A program made the translations under genes and the position numbers. 64,000 bases of DNA, from NCBI GenBank assembly GCA_030340625.1, contig JAOPHQ010006257.1, positions 741,001 to 805,000 on the forward strand, given 5' to 3'. The DNA comes from Merluccius polli (Eukaryota; Chordata; Actinopteri; Gadiformes; Merlucciidae). The notes under the pieces are model-generated. The model saw only the letters and a list, made by a program, of their open reading frames with translations, was not told the origin of the DNA and did no database searches. Numbering within the stretch: the first letter of the stretch is position 1; each line of letters starts with the position of its first letter. Positions 35,800 through 48,019 of this stretch are shown piece after piece.

Positions 35800-36169
35800 T
35801 GGACTTCGCCGCTCCGCCGCCCCGCCGCTCCGCCCAGTCGAACTAAATCCAACAACAAAGTAGAAGACAAACAAGCCTCACCCTGAGCTGGAGGAGAAGC
35901 AGTAATTCAGCAACACCCACGGCCACACACACGCACACACACACAGACACACACATACACACGCGCGCACGCGCACACACACACACACACTCTCTCTCTC
36001 TCTTCCCACGCGGCTCAGCGGATGGCTTCCGCCCACCGCCTGTAGAGCCGCCCACCACCACCGTTACCACGGCAACCAGAGAGCGAGAGAGAGAGAGAGA
36101 GAGAGAAGGGCTGTGACTGAGTCGGCGTGGGTGTTTATAAGCCGAGCTATTCTCCGGAGAAAATCTGTC

Positions 36170-36180
<11 letters not shown>
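35800..36180. promoter_or_regulatory. CpG-rich promoter-like segment with X-box and TATA-like box
   Basis: GC-rich sequence (gccgctccgccgccccgcc at about 35806) is followed by a perfect RFX-type X-box, GTTACCACGGCAAC at 36063-36076, and TTATAAG/CTTATAAAC at about 36135 readable as a TATA-like box on either strand. No coding exon is visible next to it. It could be a distal gls promoter or a non-coding transcript start. The call is inferred from composition and motifs. Confidence 0.35.
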
Positions 36181-36227
<47 letters not shown>

Positions 36228-36230
36228 GGA
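35921..36230. repeat. (CA)n, (GA)n and (GT)n microsatellites
   Basis: (CA)n runs lie at about 35921-35990, (GA)n at 36083-36107 and (GT)n at 36173-36226. Confidence 0.9.
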
Positions 36231-36464
36231 GTGTGTGAGGGAGTGTGTGCACGTAGAAGCGAGGGGAGGAAGAGAGGGAAGACGTGCGTCAGCGTGACTC
36301 ACGGCTTCACGTGTCAATGTGACGCTCCTGATGACAAGCTATCCCCACCTGCCCAGTACCACCAACCTGCTACTGGTTCTACTGGAAGCTGCCCAGTACC
36401 ACCATGAACTAGATCATACACACAATCAATAAGGACAGGACAGACTACACAATAGAGTTCAAAA

Positions 36465-38668
36465 ATAAAGTTTAATGTTCATGTGCTGTATAACAAATCA
36501 AATATATTAGTGTTTAAAAAACAGGGGATACCTAACCTATCACTGGACACCAGACAGTGGAACTGAACCAGGTTTGACTGAGCACTCAAGATGGACACGC
36601 CCATGTCAAAGAGGGCGGGGCTACCCATAGTTTTGTGTTTGATTTAATCGCTTCATTTTATTTTATTTTATTTATTTGAGTTGAAAGGAATCTCCTCGAT
36701 ACAAACTGTTGAATGACAGCAGGAAGTTACACAAAACAATCTCATGTGTGGGACGGTTTGCTGTCATTTTATCTAGGACCAATTTTAGGCCCACGACAAA
36801 TGTCTCTACCTCAAGTTAACAACACACCACAGTTATTGAACATGTAAAGACGATGTCGATTATTTATAGACATATTACAAACATAGAGCAGTGTGCCGTC
36901 CATACCAACAGAGACACCAGTAATAGTTGACTAGCTCATAGCATATAGCGAGAAAGCCAGCAAAGAGGCATATTTACACAGTGAGGAAAACGGTTCAAAA
37001 GCACACATATATCCAACACACGTCTTCACGCATCTACGTCTAAACAGCAAAACACATGTTAAATATGCACAGACTGGTCACGGCGGACGACATGGCTCTG
37101 CTAATCATTATCTAGCCACACAGCTGATTTCTACATCAGCATTGTTTTGATACAAACATTTACAGCACAGTACACCGAGAAACACTGGTGGAGGTTAGGT
37201 TAGGGCTGCTTCTCTTTTTGGACTATTTACACACTGTTGACACATAAACAACAGATTAGGATTTTAAGCTTTTTACACGCACACCCGCTTTGTTTTCCCC
37301 CAATCAAGACCTTGATTAAGACTAAATTGATTAAGTGAATTGAGACTGAATTGATTAATTTAATTGAGACTGAATTGAAACTGAATTGAGACTGAATTGA
37401 GACTCAGTTGATTAAATTGACACTGAATTGAACCTGAATTGATTAACTGAATTGATTACCTGAATTGAGACTGAATTGATTAACTGAATTGATTATCTGA
37501 ATTGAGACTGAATTGATTAACTGAATTGATTAACTGAATTGAGACCATGACAGTGACTGATCTTGATGGATTTTCTACTATGGGATGCATAACAAAGTCC
37601 TTTAATAAAAGGATGTTATATGTTTAGGCAGGTACACTTGTTTGTTTCACAGCAACAGTTTGCTTAATTACAAAAAGGAAACACATGGATTATCAGACTC
37701 TGGCACCATCTTGTCAAAATAAATGACACTTTATCAAACTATACATCAAAAGATCAGCCTAAATATACACAGACTAGAGTTATCACAGCTTCCCCTCCCA
37801 GCTGTGTCAACGAGACAAACAAGCCTCCATCGCTGGGCTGGATCCAAACCTGGTCTCCCAACACTAGGACACTTCCACCTCACACAACCCCCTGGTCTCG
37901 GGACAAACGGACAGGTCTCGGGACAAACGGACAGGTCTTGCAACAAATGTAAAGGTATCGGGACAAACGGACAGGTCTCGGGACAACCTTTCCAGTTGGG
38001 TTCAGAGTAGCTTCTGAGGGTCTGTGTGGATTCTAGCAGTGTTAGCATTATATGGATAAGACCCTGCTAGAGGCCAGGCCAGAGAAAGTCCCACCACTAA
38101 AGCACACCAACATTTCGTCAACGGCTTCTTCTCAAAATGTTCCACATCAGTTGAACCCCAAAAGTAAGTTATAACATATATAGTATAACAGTAAGTTCAT
38201 GGCGATTGTTTTTTTTTGCATATTACCACTGTAGTAACATGCACATAAAGCGCGCTCCAAAGACCATGTTCGACTGCCGAGTTGTCTGCTGTTGATGATG
38301 TCACACTCCCACGTGACCAACCAGGGAGTTAGAATTCAGCCGTCCAATCACAAACCTGTTGCCAGGCAGAAACAAACACTCGGGGGTCGAGGTAAAAACT
38401 ATACACATGTTGAAAACTTTAAATGACACATAACATTAGATGAATCACCACCGCAGGGGGGCCCAATGGGCTCTGGGTGCTTTGGCAAAACACTTTTTTT
38501 TCCTTTTAAATGAAAAGTAAAGAAAATAAAGGCTATTCATGAGGCAACATTGGTTGTTAAGGCGCTACGATGGCTGTGCTTAGTGTCAGAGGAGGATGAC
38601 TGCATACTGTCCCGCGTGAATACCAGCTGGAGTGGGGGGGGGGGTGAGGGGTGAAGGGTCGGAGGTCA
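36465..38668 (-). other. nab1: Predicted nab1 3' UTR
   Basis: About 2.2 kb of mostly unique sequence follows the nab1 stop codon. ATTAAA on the minus strand (tttaat at 36473-36478) is a plausible poly(A) signal, with other AATAAA-like sites at about 36655-36680. A degenerate ctgaattgattaactgaatt repeat occupies about 37310-37555 and a short gggacaaacggacaggtctc repeat about 37897-37985. The end point is inferred. Confidence 0.5.
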
Positions 38669-41600
38669 CTATGTAGAGTCTTCTGGTTCTGACTTGATGG
38701 TCTTCTTGTCTGCGTTGCTAAGCATCCGCTGCTGCAGGGTTCCATTTTCTAGAAGAGAACAAGACAATAAGTGATGGTTGCCGCGGAGATGGTTGGGAGG
38801 GGATCAGACCCGGAGATGGGCTCATGTTCTTTGAACACCAAGTCCGATTTTTACGGAGCCGTACCTCTCAAGTCCGATATGGACCTGTTTGTTGTTTTTA
38901 AATGATGAAGTGGGTTTTTACGTCCATAACATTTGCACTTGGTGTGCAGAGACCTTTATGTTCCTGGGCCTGTGGGACTGGGTTCTGAGGTGCAAGGTGT
39001 GAGTTCTGTTATGTGATGTTTACTGCTGAGATCTGTGGAGTTCTTCCCTAGTTCTACAGTACTACCAACCTGCTGCTGCTGTGTTGGTGTCCTCCGTGTT
39101 GTGGTTGTGGTGGTTGTTGTTGTGGTTGGTGTGGTGACGCTTCAGCTCATTGGCTAGCTGCTTCCCCAATGGAATGTCCCCTTCCTGCATGTTCTGGCTG
39201 ACCACCCTCAGGTTGATCGGCCGCTCATCTGAAAAGCAAACAAAGAAACTCAACCTTCCGTCCAACGCTGTCCTAAAGAGACTCAACCGTCCAAAGCTGT
39301 CCTAAAGAGACTCAACTGTCCAATGCTGTCCTAAGGAAACTCAACCGTCCAATGCTGTCCTAAAGAGACTCAACCGTCCAATGCTGTCCTAAGGAAACTC
39401 AACCGTCCAATGCTGTCCTAAAGAAACTCAGCCGTCCAACGCTGCCCTAAAGAGACTCAACTGTCCAATGCTGTCCCAAAGAAACTCAACCGTCTAACGC
39501 TGCCCTAAAGACAGTCGACCGTCCAACGCTGTCCTAAAGAGACTCAACCATCCAACGCTGTCCTAAAGAGACTCAACCGTCCAACGTTGGATATAAAAAG
39601 CAGGAGACAAGACGAAGAGAAGGCGCTCTCTCTGTGAAAGATGAAGGATGTTTTGACCTTTGAAATGTAAGCGGAGAAGGCATGGGAGGTCATGTCCTAC
39701 CAAGGATCAAACAGATGGACAGACACAGAGAGACCGGTAGAGAGAGAGAGAGAGAGAGAGACCCTGCCCCCCGTCCCAGAAGACTGACTGGAGGTAAACA
39801 GGTGTGGGTGGGATAATTACAGGTGCATTCTGGGAACAGAGATATAATGAGCTATCAGGAGTGGGCGAGAGAGAGAGGGAGAGGGTGGGTGGGTGAAAGA
39901 GAGGGAGAGAGAGGGAGAGAGAGAAAGAGAGGGGTGGGCGAGAGAGAGAAAGGGAGAGAGAGAGTGGTGGGCGAGAGAAAGAGAGAGGGGTGGGCAAGAG
40001 AAAGAGGCAGAGAGAGAGAGAGGGTTGGGCGAGAGAGAGAGAGAGAGAGAGAGGGTTGGGTGAGAGAGATAGAGAGCAATAGAGACAGAGAGAGAGAGAC
40101 AGAGAGATACCGAGAGACACAGAGAGACAGAGATAGAGGGACAGAGAGACAGAGAGAGAAGGGTGGTGATGAAAGAGAGGGAGGTGTGTAGAGGTGAGAG
40201 GGGTTAAAGGTCACGGGGTACCTTGGCTCTCGCGGCCGTTGTCGGCAGCTGTGTTGCCATTGGGAACATGGCCATCACTGAGGTACTTGAGGGCGGCGGG
40301 AGGAATCCTCCAATCAAGAGCCTGCAAGCGCTCCTGTACCGCAGCGTCCTGCAGGATCTCCATCTGACGGGCTAGCAGGCACTCCAGCTGGGTCTATATC
40401 ATATATCATATATCAATCTCAGCTCACACTTGAGATTATTATATACATTATTATTTATATATCATATATTATAAACATTATTATATGCATCATATATTAT
40501 ATACATTATTATATATATCATATATATTATTATATATCATATATTATAATATACATTATTATATATATCGTTTAGTTTATCGTTTATTAGTGCCTTGCTC
40601 TAACCAAGGAATAGAGCCCCTAACCCTGCAGGGTTAGTGCCTTGCTCTACCTAACGAGATACACAGGGAATAGGACCCCCAACCCTGCAGCGTTAGTGCC
40701 CTGCTCTACCTACTGAGATACACAGGGAATAGAGCCCCTAACCCTGCAGCATTAGTGCCTTGCTCTACCTAACGAGATACACAGGGAATAGAGCCCCTAA
40801 CGCCTCTTGCCCACTGGACGCATCCCATTGACTTTGAATGGGGCTGAGCCGCAATGCATTGTGGCTCCGTCAGTCAAGTCGGCTCCGTTCGTTGCGTTGA
40901 AAAGTTGAGAAAATGTTATCTTTTCTGGCCACGACGGATCCGTCAGCCAATCAGATCACATTATGCAAATATATGTCCTGTGACGCTACTTGGACTCTGC
41001 CCAATGAAATCACCTTGGTGGTACAACCCGGGAAAGCACATCTGTTATGTCAGACGGCCGGCAGCGGGAACATTTAAACCTTATTAAAAATGGAGGACAA
41101 GTTGATAGTGGCGGTGGAAAAGCACTCTTCTTGCTACGACGGGATCCATCTTGCAATAGAAAAGAGCAATAACAAATTGCAGGAAGAGCGCGGCTTTGTT
41201 GTTGTAAGCGGGAAGCGATTTGATTGGCTGCTGGCTGCGTCTGGCTCCGTCGGCAAATTCCACGCCCCCCTCCGTCAGACACGCCTTCCGTCTTCCGTTG
41301 ACGGTTGAATGCAGTGGGTAACAGGCGTAACCCTGCAGCGTTAGTGCCTTGCTCTACCTACTGAGATAAACAGGGAATGGGACCCCTAACCCTGCAGTGT
41401 CAGTGCCTTGCTGATCGGACAGTAACAGTTTGAAGTGACTTGGAAAGGGGGTGGGGCATTGTTGTGAACGGTTAAAAAAATTGACCAATCACCTGCAGGT
41501 TCCGTCCCACAGTCTCCTCCCCTTTGGACTTGGCAGAAGCCAGCTGTTCACGCAGCATTTCCTGCCTCATGTGGATGGCCTGCAGTGCCTCCTGCAGGTC

Positions 41601-44600
41601 AAACAAGTTCTCCTGCAGCAGAGATGCAACACGGGTCAGCTGATCACATGGCTGACGCTGGTCGACCAGACGCCGGACAGTTCAGAAGGCAATTGGTTCT
41701 TCGGATTCAGATTCCATTAAGTACTTTATTAATTAACAATGAATTACTGAAAAGTACACATTTGTGGAATTCATGGAGCGGAGTGGAGTTGTGATTATAG
41801 TGAATAATACTGTTTAAGAATAAATGGAATGATTAGATGGTTGTTTTATGTTCCCAGGAGCTAGTGCTATTATGCTATGGCTAACAGGCTTTAATAGTGC
41901 TATATGCTAGCAGCGGATAATAATGGCCAATAATTGCCCACCAGGCTACGACTAACAGGCTACCTTAGCCCACCAGGCTAAGGCTAACATGCTACATTAG
42001 CCCACCAGGCTATGGCTAACAGGCTACATTAGCCCACCAGGCTAAGGCTAACAGGCTACATTCACACACCAGGCTAAGGCTAACAGACTACATTAGCCCA
42101 CCAGGCTAAGGCTAACAGGCTACATTAGCTCATCAGGCTATGGCTAACAGGCTACATTAGCCCACCAGGTTAAGGCTCACAGGCTACATTAGCCCACCAG
42201 GCTATGGCTAACAAGCTACATTAGCCCACCAGGCTAAGTCTAACAGGCTATATTAGCTCATCAGGCTATAGCTATAAGGCTAACAGGCTACATTAGCTCA
42301 CCAGGTTAAGGCTAACAGCCCTGCCCACCCAGGGCCAGCCCTGCCCACCAGGCTAACAGGTGCATCTCTGTAGCTGGACTCCCACACATGTTTTTAATTG
42401 TTCTGAGCTGAGGGGACTCAGCTGACCCCGGAATCCAGAGGAGCTCTCTCACTAAGGCTATTGTCCCCCTCCTCAGACCCTGGAGCTCTGGTAAAAGCCT
42501 CTTAAACACACACTTTAAGAACCACTTAAATACACAAAACATACACTTTAAGAACCTCTTAAACACATGAAACACACACTTTAAGAACCGCTTAAACACA
42601 CACTTTAAGAACCTCTTAAACATACGAAACACACACTTTAAGAACCACTTAAACACATACTTTAAGAACATCTTAAACACACGAAACACACACTTTAAGA
42701 ACCTCTTAAACACATGAAACACACATTTTAACAAACACTTAAACACATGAAATGCACACTTTAAGAACCTCTTAAACACTTTAAGACTTTAAGAACCACT
42801 TTGAGAACCACTTAAACACATGAAACTAGCTCTGGTTCAGGACAGGAGAACACTTTGTTGACCTGGGAGGAGGTGGCGGTGGAAGACGTGAGTGAGGTTG
42901 TGAGGTCATGAGTGAATGAGAGCATAAGACTGTGAGGTAGTGAGTGAGTGAGGTAGTGAGTTATTGAGTTAGTGAGTGAATGAGAGAGTGAGTGAATGAG
43001 GTAGTGAGGTAGTAAGCGAGGTTGTGAGTGAGAGTGATGTTGTGAGTGAGTGAGTGAGTGAGTGAGCGAGTGAGTGAGGTTGTGAGGTCATGAGTAAGTG
43101 AGGTTGTGAGTGAGTGAGGTAGTGAGGTATTGAGTTAGTGAGTGAATGAGAGTGAGTGAATGAGGTAGTGAGGTAGTAAGTGAGAGAGTGGTGTTGTGAG
43201 TGAGTGAGAGAGTGAGGTTGTGAGTGAGTGAGGTTGTGGGTGAGTGAGAGAGTGAGGTTGTGAGTGAGTGAATGGATCTTACCTCTGTTTTAATGCGTTT
43301 GGGGGAGGGTTCTTCTCTGTCTCCACAGCGTGACCTGAACCACCACACAACCAGTAAGTAAGGAATAAACAACTGTGGGCTGTCCCGTTACTGAACATAA
43401 TGTACAACTTTATATACGCCTGGTTTATTCTGCTTAAACCACAGTTACCAACAAGAAGTAGATATTAGTTACTTTCATCTATAACGGTTTTTTTTTTTAA
43501 CTTAAAAACAAACTAGTTTTGTTTTATCGACTTAATCAGATCATCAAATATTTTTTTAGGTGCTTTGAGCGTATTGTTTTTAGTTGTCATGGAAACATCA
43601 ATACTTTATAGTTCCTTAGTAGTAGTAGTATACAAATGTCTATAGTTGTATTGGACTGTTGTTGTTAACGTTGGATTTGTAGTGCATTGATTCAGAACTG
43701 TTAGAAGGCAGAGGTGCACACCCTTGGAACGTTATTGACCAATCAGAATCAAGTATTGAACAACCATGTGGTGTAATGACCATTATACCATGGCCCGGGG
43801 GAATACTCAATTCTGATTGGCTGGAGGTGTAGATTATTTTTCGATAACATGCACGGCTATGACGTGACTCTAACATAAGAAGTCTTATTAACGTTAGGTA
43901 GGTGGTGGGTGTATCTAGTTAGTCAGTGGTAGGTGTATCTAGTTAGTTAGCTAGTGGTAGGTGTATCTAGTTAGTGGTAGGTATATCTAGTTAGTGGTAG
44001 GTGTATCTAGTTAGTTAGTTAGTTAGTTAGAGGTAGGTGTATCTAGTTAGTTAGTTAGTGATACATGTATCTAGTTAGTTAGTGGTAGGTATATCTACTT
44101 AGTTAGCTAGTGGTAGGTGTATCTAGTTAGTTAGCTAGTGGTAGGTGTATCTAGTTAGTAAGTTAGAGGTAGGTGTATCTAGTTAGTTAGCTAGTGGTAG
44201 GTGTATCTAGTTAGTTAGTGCTAGGTGTATCTAGTGAGTTATCTAGTGATAGGTGTATCTAGTTAGTGGTAGGTGTATCTAGTTAGCTCGTTAGTGGTGG
44301 TGTATCTAGTTATTTGTTAGTTAGTTAGTTGTAGGTGTATCTAGTTAGTTAGTTAGCTAATGGTAGGTGTATATAGTTAGCTAGTGGTAGGTGTATCTAG
44401 TTAGTTAGCTAGTAGTAGGTAGTGATGGGTCGTTCGCGAACGAACCAGTTCGAACGAACGACTCTTTAAAGTGAACGAACTGACCTCGTTCGCCACTCTC
44501 GTTCGCGTCGTTCGTCTCGTTCGCTGAGTCTCTCTGACGCGCTGATTCGCGGCGCCACTGATTCGCGAGTCGTGACTCGTTCGCTGACTGATTGACTCGA

Positions 44601-45057
44601 GGACTGAGACGTCACTCACGACTCGTCATCACGAGAGCCAGCCAATGTATGTTGTTTTGTCTGTCTGTGAGTCTAGGACGCTTTCGAATGGTTGACACAT
44701 TAACAATACCACTTTCACATTTGAATATTGCCTTTTACATTTACATATCAGTGAAATGGTAAATGCATGCTGTCTTTGTATTTTCTGTGTCATGCCAGAT
44801 TAATAAAATATTTGAATGTCTCGTCAATCTGTCTCGTTCTTTTATGCTTCCTTCTCACGCACGCAACCCGGCCGGGACCCCCACCTTGGTGGATCTTGAT
44901 CTTGAGTGGGGGTGGCCAATGGCCATCTTCACAATAGTAAATAAAATATGCCCAGAATAAACACAACTGTACATCATTAACTTTAAAACTCATCATTGCT
45001 AAATCAAGTCTATTATCTTGCTGATATACATCCAATAATCTACTACGCCCCCCCCCC

Positions 45058-45090
<33 letters not shown>

Positions 45091-47006
45091 CCCGCTGCGT
45101 TTGGTTTGTCTGACATGTCATTATGCATACATTAAATAAATCTGTTGAACTCAAATTAAATACATATGTTAACATATTCAACCAGACACAATGTTGTATT
45201 TGCTATTAACACATTTATTAACACCATCAATGTGAACGAGGAGGAGCCGAGTCGTTCGCGATTCGTGATTCGCGAACGAGGGAGGAGCTAAGTGAACGAC
45301 TGAACGACTGAACGAGTCAGTGAATGATTCAGCGCTACCGGAAACACGAATGAACGAACGAACGAACGAACGACTCTCTGTGGCGAACTGAACGACGCGA
45401 ACTGATTCGCGCAAACGACTCATGAAATCCATCACTAGTAGTAGGTGTACCTAGTTAATGGTAGGTGTATCTAGTTAGCTAGTGGTAGGTATATCTAGTT
45501 AGCTAGTGGTAGGTGTATCAACTTAGTTAGTGGTAGGTATATCTGGTTAGTTAGCTAGTGGGCAATGTATCTAGTTAGTTAGCTAGTGATAGGTGTATCT
45601 AGTTAGTTAGTGATAGGTTTATCTAGTTAGTTAGCTACTGCAAGGTGTATGTTGTTAGTGGGAGGGTTCTTACTTGCTAGTACGGTAGGTGTACTTATAG
45701 GTGACCTCCCTGGAGATCTGGCGAGCCAATCCAAAGAGCTCATCCCGGCGAGTGAGGAGGGCCGCGTCCCGCATGCACAGCTGGGCTGCCGCTTCATTTA
45801 CAGTCAGCTACAACAACAGACCACACCAGGTTAGACCAGACCAGGCCAGGTTAGACCATAATTTAGTGAGTGAGTGGGTGAGTTAGTTAATTAGTTACTC
45901 AGTTGGTTGGTGGGTTAGTTGAATCTTTATTTAGTAATTTATTTAATATTTACTAATTCACCGTAATGAGTGAGTTAGTAGGTTAGTGGGCTAGTTAGTA
46001 AGTTAGTGAATTAGTTAGTCAGTGGGTTAGTTAGTGAGTTAGTAAGGTAGTGAGATAGTCAGTGGATTAGTGAGTAAGGTAGTGAGTTAGTTAGTCAGTG
46101 GGTTAGATAGTGAGTTAGTACGGTAGTGAGTTAGTGGGTAAGTCAGTGGGTTAATTAGTACAGTAGTGAGTTTGTGAGTTAGTTAGCTGGTTAGTCAGTG
46201 GGTTATTTAAATGGGTCTACCTCGTGCAGGGTGAGCTGCTTGCCATCCCTCCTCTTGGAGTCGAAGCGTCCGTAAATGGCGCTGTACTTCCGGATCTCCT
46301 CCTCGCGACGTGGCTCCTCCTCGCTCATGTCCAGGATGTGTCCCACCATCTTGGCTAGCTTCTTGTTGTTCTTCAGCTGCTCCTTCACCTCCGACGGCTC
46401 GGTCCGGGGCAGGCCCGGCGCCATGCGCTCTACACACTCCAGCACCGACTGGACAGCAGCCGCGTCCAGGGCCTCCAGACCATCCCGTGGGGAGGAGGGG
46501 GAGCCCAGGTCAGAGGGAGACAGACTCTGCTCGCTGTCATTGCTGTGGCCCGACCAGAAGCGAACCTCGCTGCCCCCCTGCAGCGGGGACCCGCCACCAA
46601 CCTTATCCCGCGCCACCTCCAGCTTCCCCGGGTCGGAGCAGGAGGCGGCCAGGGCCTTGGGGGCTTTCGCCCCCCCGGCGGCCCCGGGGCCTGTGGGCGA
46701 GCCCTCGGGGAGCTTGTAGACAGGGATGCTGCAGACCGGCAGGGAGGTGAGCGGCTGGTTGAACAGTGCTGGGTTGGTAACCCAGTCTCTTAGGGCCTTC
46801 TGCAGACGCCTGACATGCAGCGGCTTGCTGGCCATGCCCACCAGTGCCATGATTTCCAGGAACTCCTCCTCCCCTGCCTCACACAGCTGCTGGACATCGT
46901 CGCCGCCCTGCTGGATGAAGGCTTCGTAGTAGTAGAGCAGGTTGGCCCTCTGCAGGATCCTGTACAGCTGCAGCTCCCCCAGGGTCCTCGGCAGCACCAC
47001 CGCCAT
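38669..47006 (-). CDS. nab1: NGFI-A (EGR1)-binding protein 1, NAB1, complete, 7 coding exons
   Basis: NAB proteins are nuclear co-repressors that bind EGR/Krox transcription factors. Coding exons (minus, 5'->3'): 47006-46221, 45807-45674, 43334-43283, 41612-41493, 40393-40222, 39228-39070, 38748-38669. They join in phase through GT-AG sites into 1503 nt and 500 aa. The start is MAVVLPRTLGELQLYRIL; the acceptor lies two bases upstream of the ATG, and the longer open frame has no ATG support. Residues 1-~90 are the NCD1 domain (DDVQQLCEAGEEEFLEIMAL). Residues ~190-320 hold the NCD2 region (VERMAPGLP, EEIRKYSAIYGRFDSKRRDG, LTVNEAAAQLC). The tail has KRIKTE and the C-terminal IKSEPEDST, which fit SUMO-type motifs. 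The central linker (~130-190) is Gly/Ala/Pro-rich. A His/Asn-rich stretch is at about 450-468. NAB2 is less likely given linkage to gls and the C-terminus. Confidence 0.95.
39240..39590. repeat. ~29-31-bp minisatellite (actcaaccgtccaacgctgt)
   Basis: About twelve units of cctaaagagactcaaccgtc plus caacgctgt begin 12 bp from the nab1 exon at 39070-39228. Confidence 0.9.
39735..40190. repeat. (GA)n-rich low-complexity region
   Basis: Purine-rich gagagaga tracts with gtgggcgagaga repeats are present. Open frames here on both strands are compositional artefacts. Confidence 0.85.
40394..40565. repeat. AT-rich (tatatcat)n tract
   Basis: Degenerate tatatcatatat repeats begin right at the acceptor of the nab1 exon at 40222-40393; the tract provides the atatag acceptor context. 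Confidence 0.75.
40801..41327 (+). mobile_element. PIF/Harbinger-type deletion derivative, 527 bp, with TAA target duplication
   Basis: The left end CGCCTCTTGCCCACTG and the reversed right end CGCCTGTTACCCACTG match at 14 of 16 positions. TAA occurs on both sides (40798-40800 and 41328-41330), fitting the TWA duplication of PIF/Harbinger elements. The surrounding tandem repeat is cut by the insertion, which fixes both boundaries. The interior carries a MADF-like start (see 41090-41308). Confidence 0.8.
41090..41308 (+). pseudogene. Remnant of a Harbinger MADF/Myb-like DNA-binding protein
   Basis: A 72-residue open frame starts MEDKLIVAVEKHSSCYD, resembling the first helix of MADF domains found in the accessory protein of PIF/Harbinger transposons. 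The homologous part ends after about 17-25 residues and the rest reads into terminal sequence, so it is a fragment. Its position inside a Harbinger-like element supports the call. Confidence 0.5.
41945..42350. repeat. ~32-bp minisatellite (ggctacattagcccaccagg)
   Basis: About twelve units of aggctacattagcccaccag plus gctaaggctaac lie in a nab1 intron. Confidence 0.92.
42495..42830. repeat. ~20/41-bp repeat (cacactttaagaacctctta)
   Basis: Units of cacactttaagaacctctta plus aacacacgaaa repeat about eight times. The 155-residue minus-strand open frame over it (FKRFLKCVFHVF-type repeats) is not a gene. Confidence 0.9.
42890..43272. repeat. (TGAG)n-type degenerate repeat
   Basis: Degenerate gtgagtgagtgaggttgtga repeats end near the donor of the 52-bp nab1 exon at 43283-43334. 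Confidence 0.9.
43893..44411. repeat. ~28-bp minisatellite (ggtaggtgtatctagttagt), left part
   Basis: About 19 degenerate units are present. The same array continues at 45446-45650, so one array was split by the hAT element at 44420-45437. Confidence 0.9.
44420..45437. mobile_element. hAT-type non-autonomous element, 1018 bp, with perfect 8-bp TSD
   Basis: The left end TAGTGATGGGTCGTTCGCGA and the reversed right end TAGTGATGGATTTCATGAGT share a terminal TAGTGATGG. GTAGTAGG flanks both sides (44412-44419 and 45438-45445), an exact 8-bp duplication. Both subterminal regions are rich in GAACGA/TCGTTC motifs, giving long imperfect inverted similarity. No transposase is encoded. It contains a poly(C)-(CA)n run at about 45048-45090. 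Confidence 0.9.
45446..45650. repeat. ~28-bp minisatellite, right part
   Basis: This is the continuation of the array at 43893-44411, ending near the nab1 exon at 45674-45807. Confidence 0.88.
45845..46200. repeat. Degenerate (gtgagttagttagtcagtgg)n repeat
   Basis: Degenerate gttagt-rich units lie between two nab1 exons and end about 20 bp before the exon at 46221. Confidence 0.85.
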
Positions 47007-47036
47007 GCCTGGAGTCCACCAGTCGATACAAACCCT

Positions 47037-47592
47037 TAATACACTAGTATCAAACATTAATACACTAGTACCGAACCCTTAATATATTAGTATCAAACCA
47101 TTAACATACTATTACCAAACATTAATACACTAGTACCAAACCATTAATACACTAGTACCAAACCATTAATACACTAGTACCAAACCATTAATACACTAGT
47201 ACCAATCCATTAATACACTTGACTAGTACCAAACCTTTAATATACTTGTACCAAACCATTAATATACTAGTACCAAACATTAATACACAAGTACCAAACC
47301 ATTAATATACTAGTACCAACCCATTAATACACTAGTACCAAACCATTAATATACTAGCATCAAACCATAAATACACTAGTACCAAACCATTAATATACTA
47401 GTACCAAACCATTAATACACTAGTACCAAACCATTAATACACTAGTACCAAACCATTAATACACTAGTACCAAACCATTAATACACTAGTACCAAACCAT
47501 TAATATACTAGTATTAAACCATTAATACACTAGTACCAAACCATTAATGCACTAGTACCAAACCATTAATACACTAGTACCAAACCATTAAT
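47037..47592. repeat. 22-bp minisatellite (taatacactagtaccaaacc), ~25 copies
   Basis: Units of attaatacactagtaccaaa plus cc repeat with few variants, starting about 30 bp upstream of the nab1 start-codon exon. Confidence 0.95.
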
Positions 47593-47614
47593 ACAGTACA
47601 GAGAGAGACACAGA

Positions 47615-47618
47615 ATTG

Positions 47619-47664
<46 letters not shown>

Positions 47665-47854
47665 GTGGCTGACATGCCTCTGTCCTCCTCTGCTAGCTGA
47701 GTGGGCGGTGGGCTAGCCTCGCTCTCCCCTGCCTCGCACGCCCTGCTCTGGCCTGTCTCAAACGTCACAGACAGACACCATTTATATCAGACTTTACTGA
47801 CCACACACACACACACACACACGAACACACACATGCACGCATGCGCACACACAC

Positions 47855-47926
<72 letters not shown>

Positions 47927-47930
47927 TCAC
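47615..47930. repeat. (GA)n and (CA)n microsatellites
   Basis: (GA)n lies at about 47622-47662 and (CA)n with CG interruptions at about 47803-47929. Confidence 0.95.
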
Positions 47931-48019
47931 ACTCACTCACTATCCTGTCCTATAATATTGTACGAGTGAATTATGTGGCTAGGGTGTAGAGAGGTCAAAA
48001 GGTACTGGGTTTGATCCCA

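Larger units (their letters stand above)
40590..41410. repeat. ~65-bp tandem repeat interrupted by a Harbinger-type element
   Basis: Units of gtgccttgctctacctaacg, agatacacagggaata and gagcccctaaccctgcag repeat at 40590-40800 and resume at 41328-41410 after the 527-bp insertion. Confidence 0.9.

Noticed and set aside
39707..40214. Ser/Leu-rich and Arg/Glu-rich frames on opposite strands
   Set aside because: Pure (GA)n low complexity inside a nab1 intron.
42312..42779. 155-residue minus frame with FKRFLKCVFHVF-type repeats
   Set aside because: Repeat-encoded; no start context or conserved domain.
46203..47057. nab1 start 17 residues further upstream
   Set aside because: The extra residues precede a good acceptor (ctccag at 47009-47014) and lack family similarity; the ATG at 47006 begins the conserved N-terminus.
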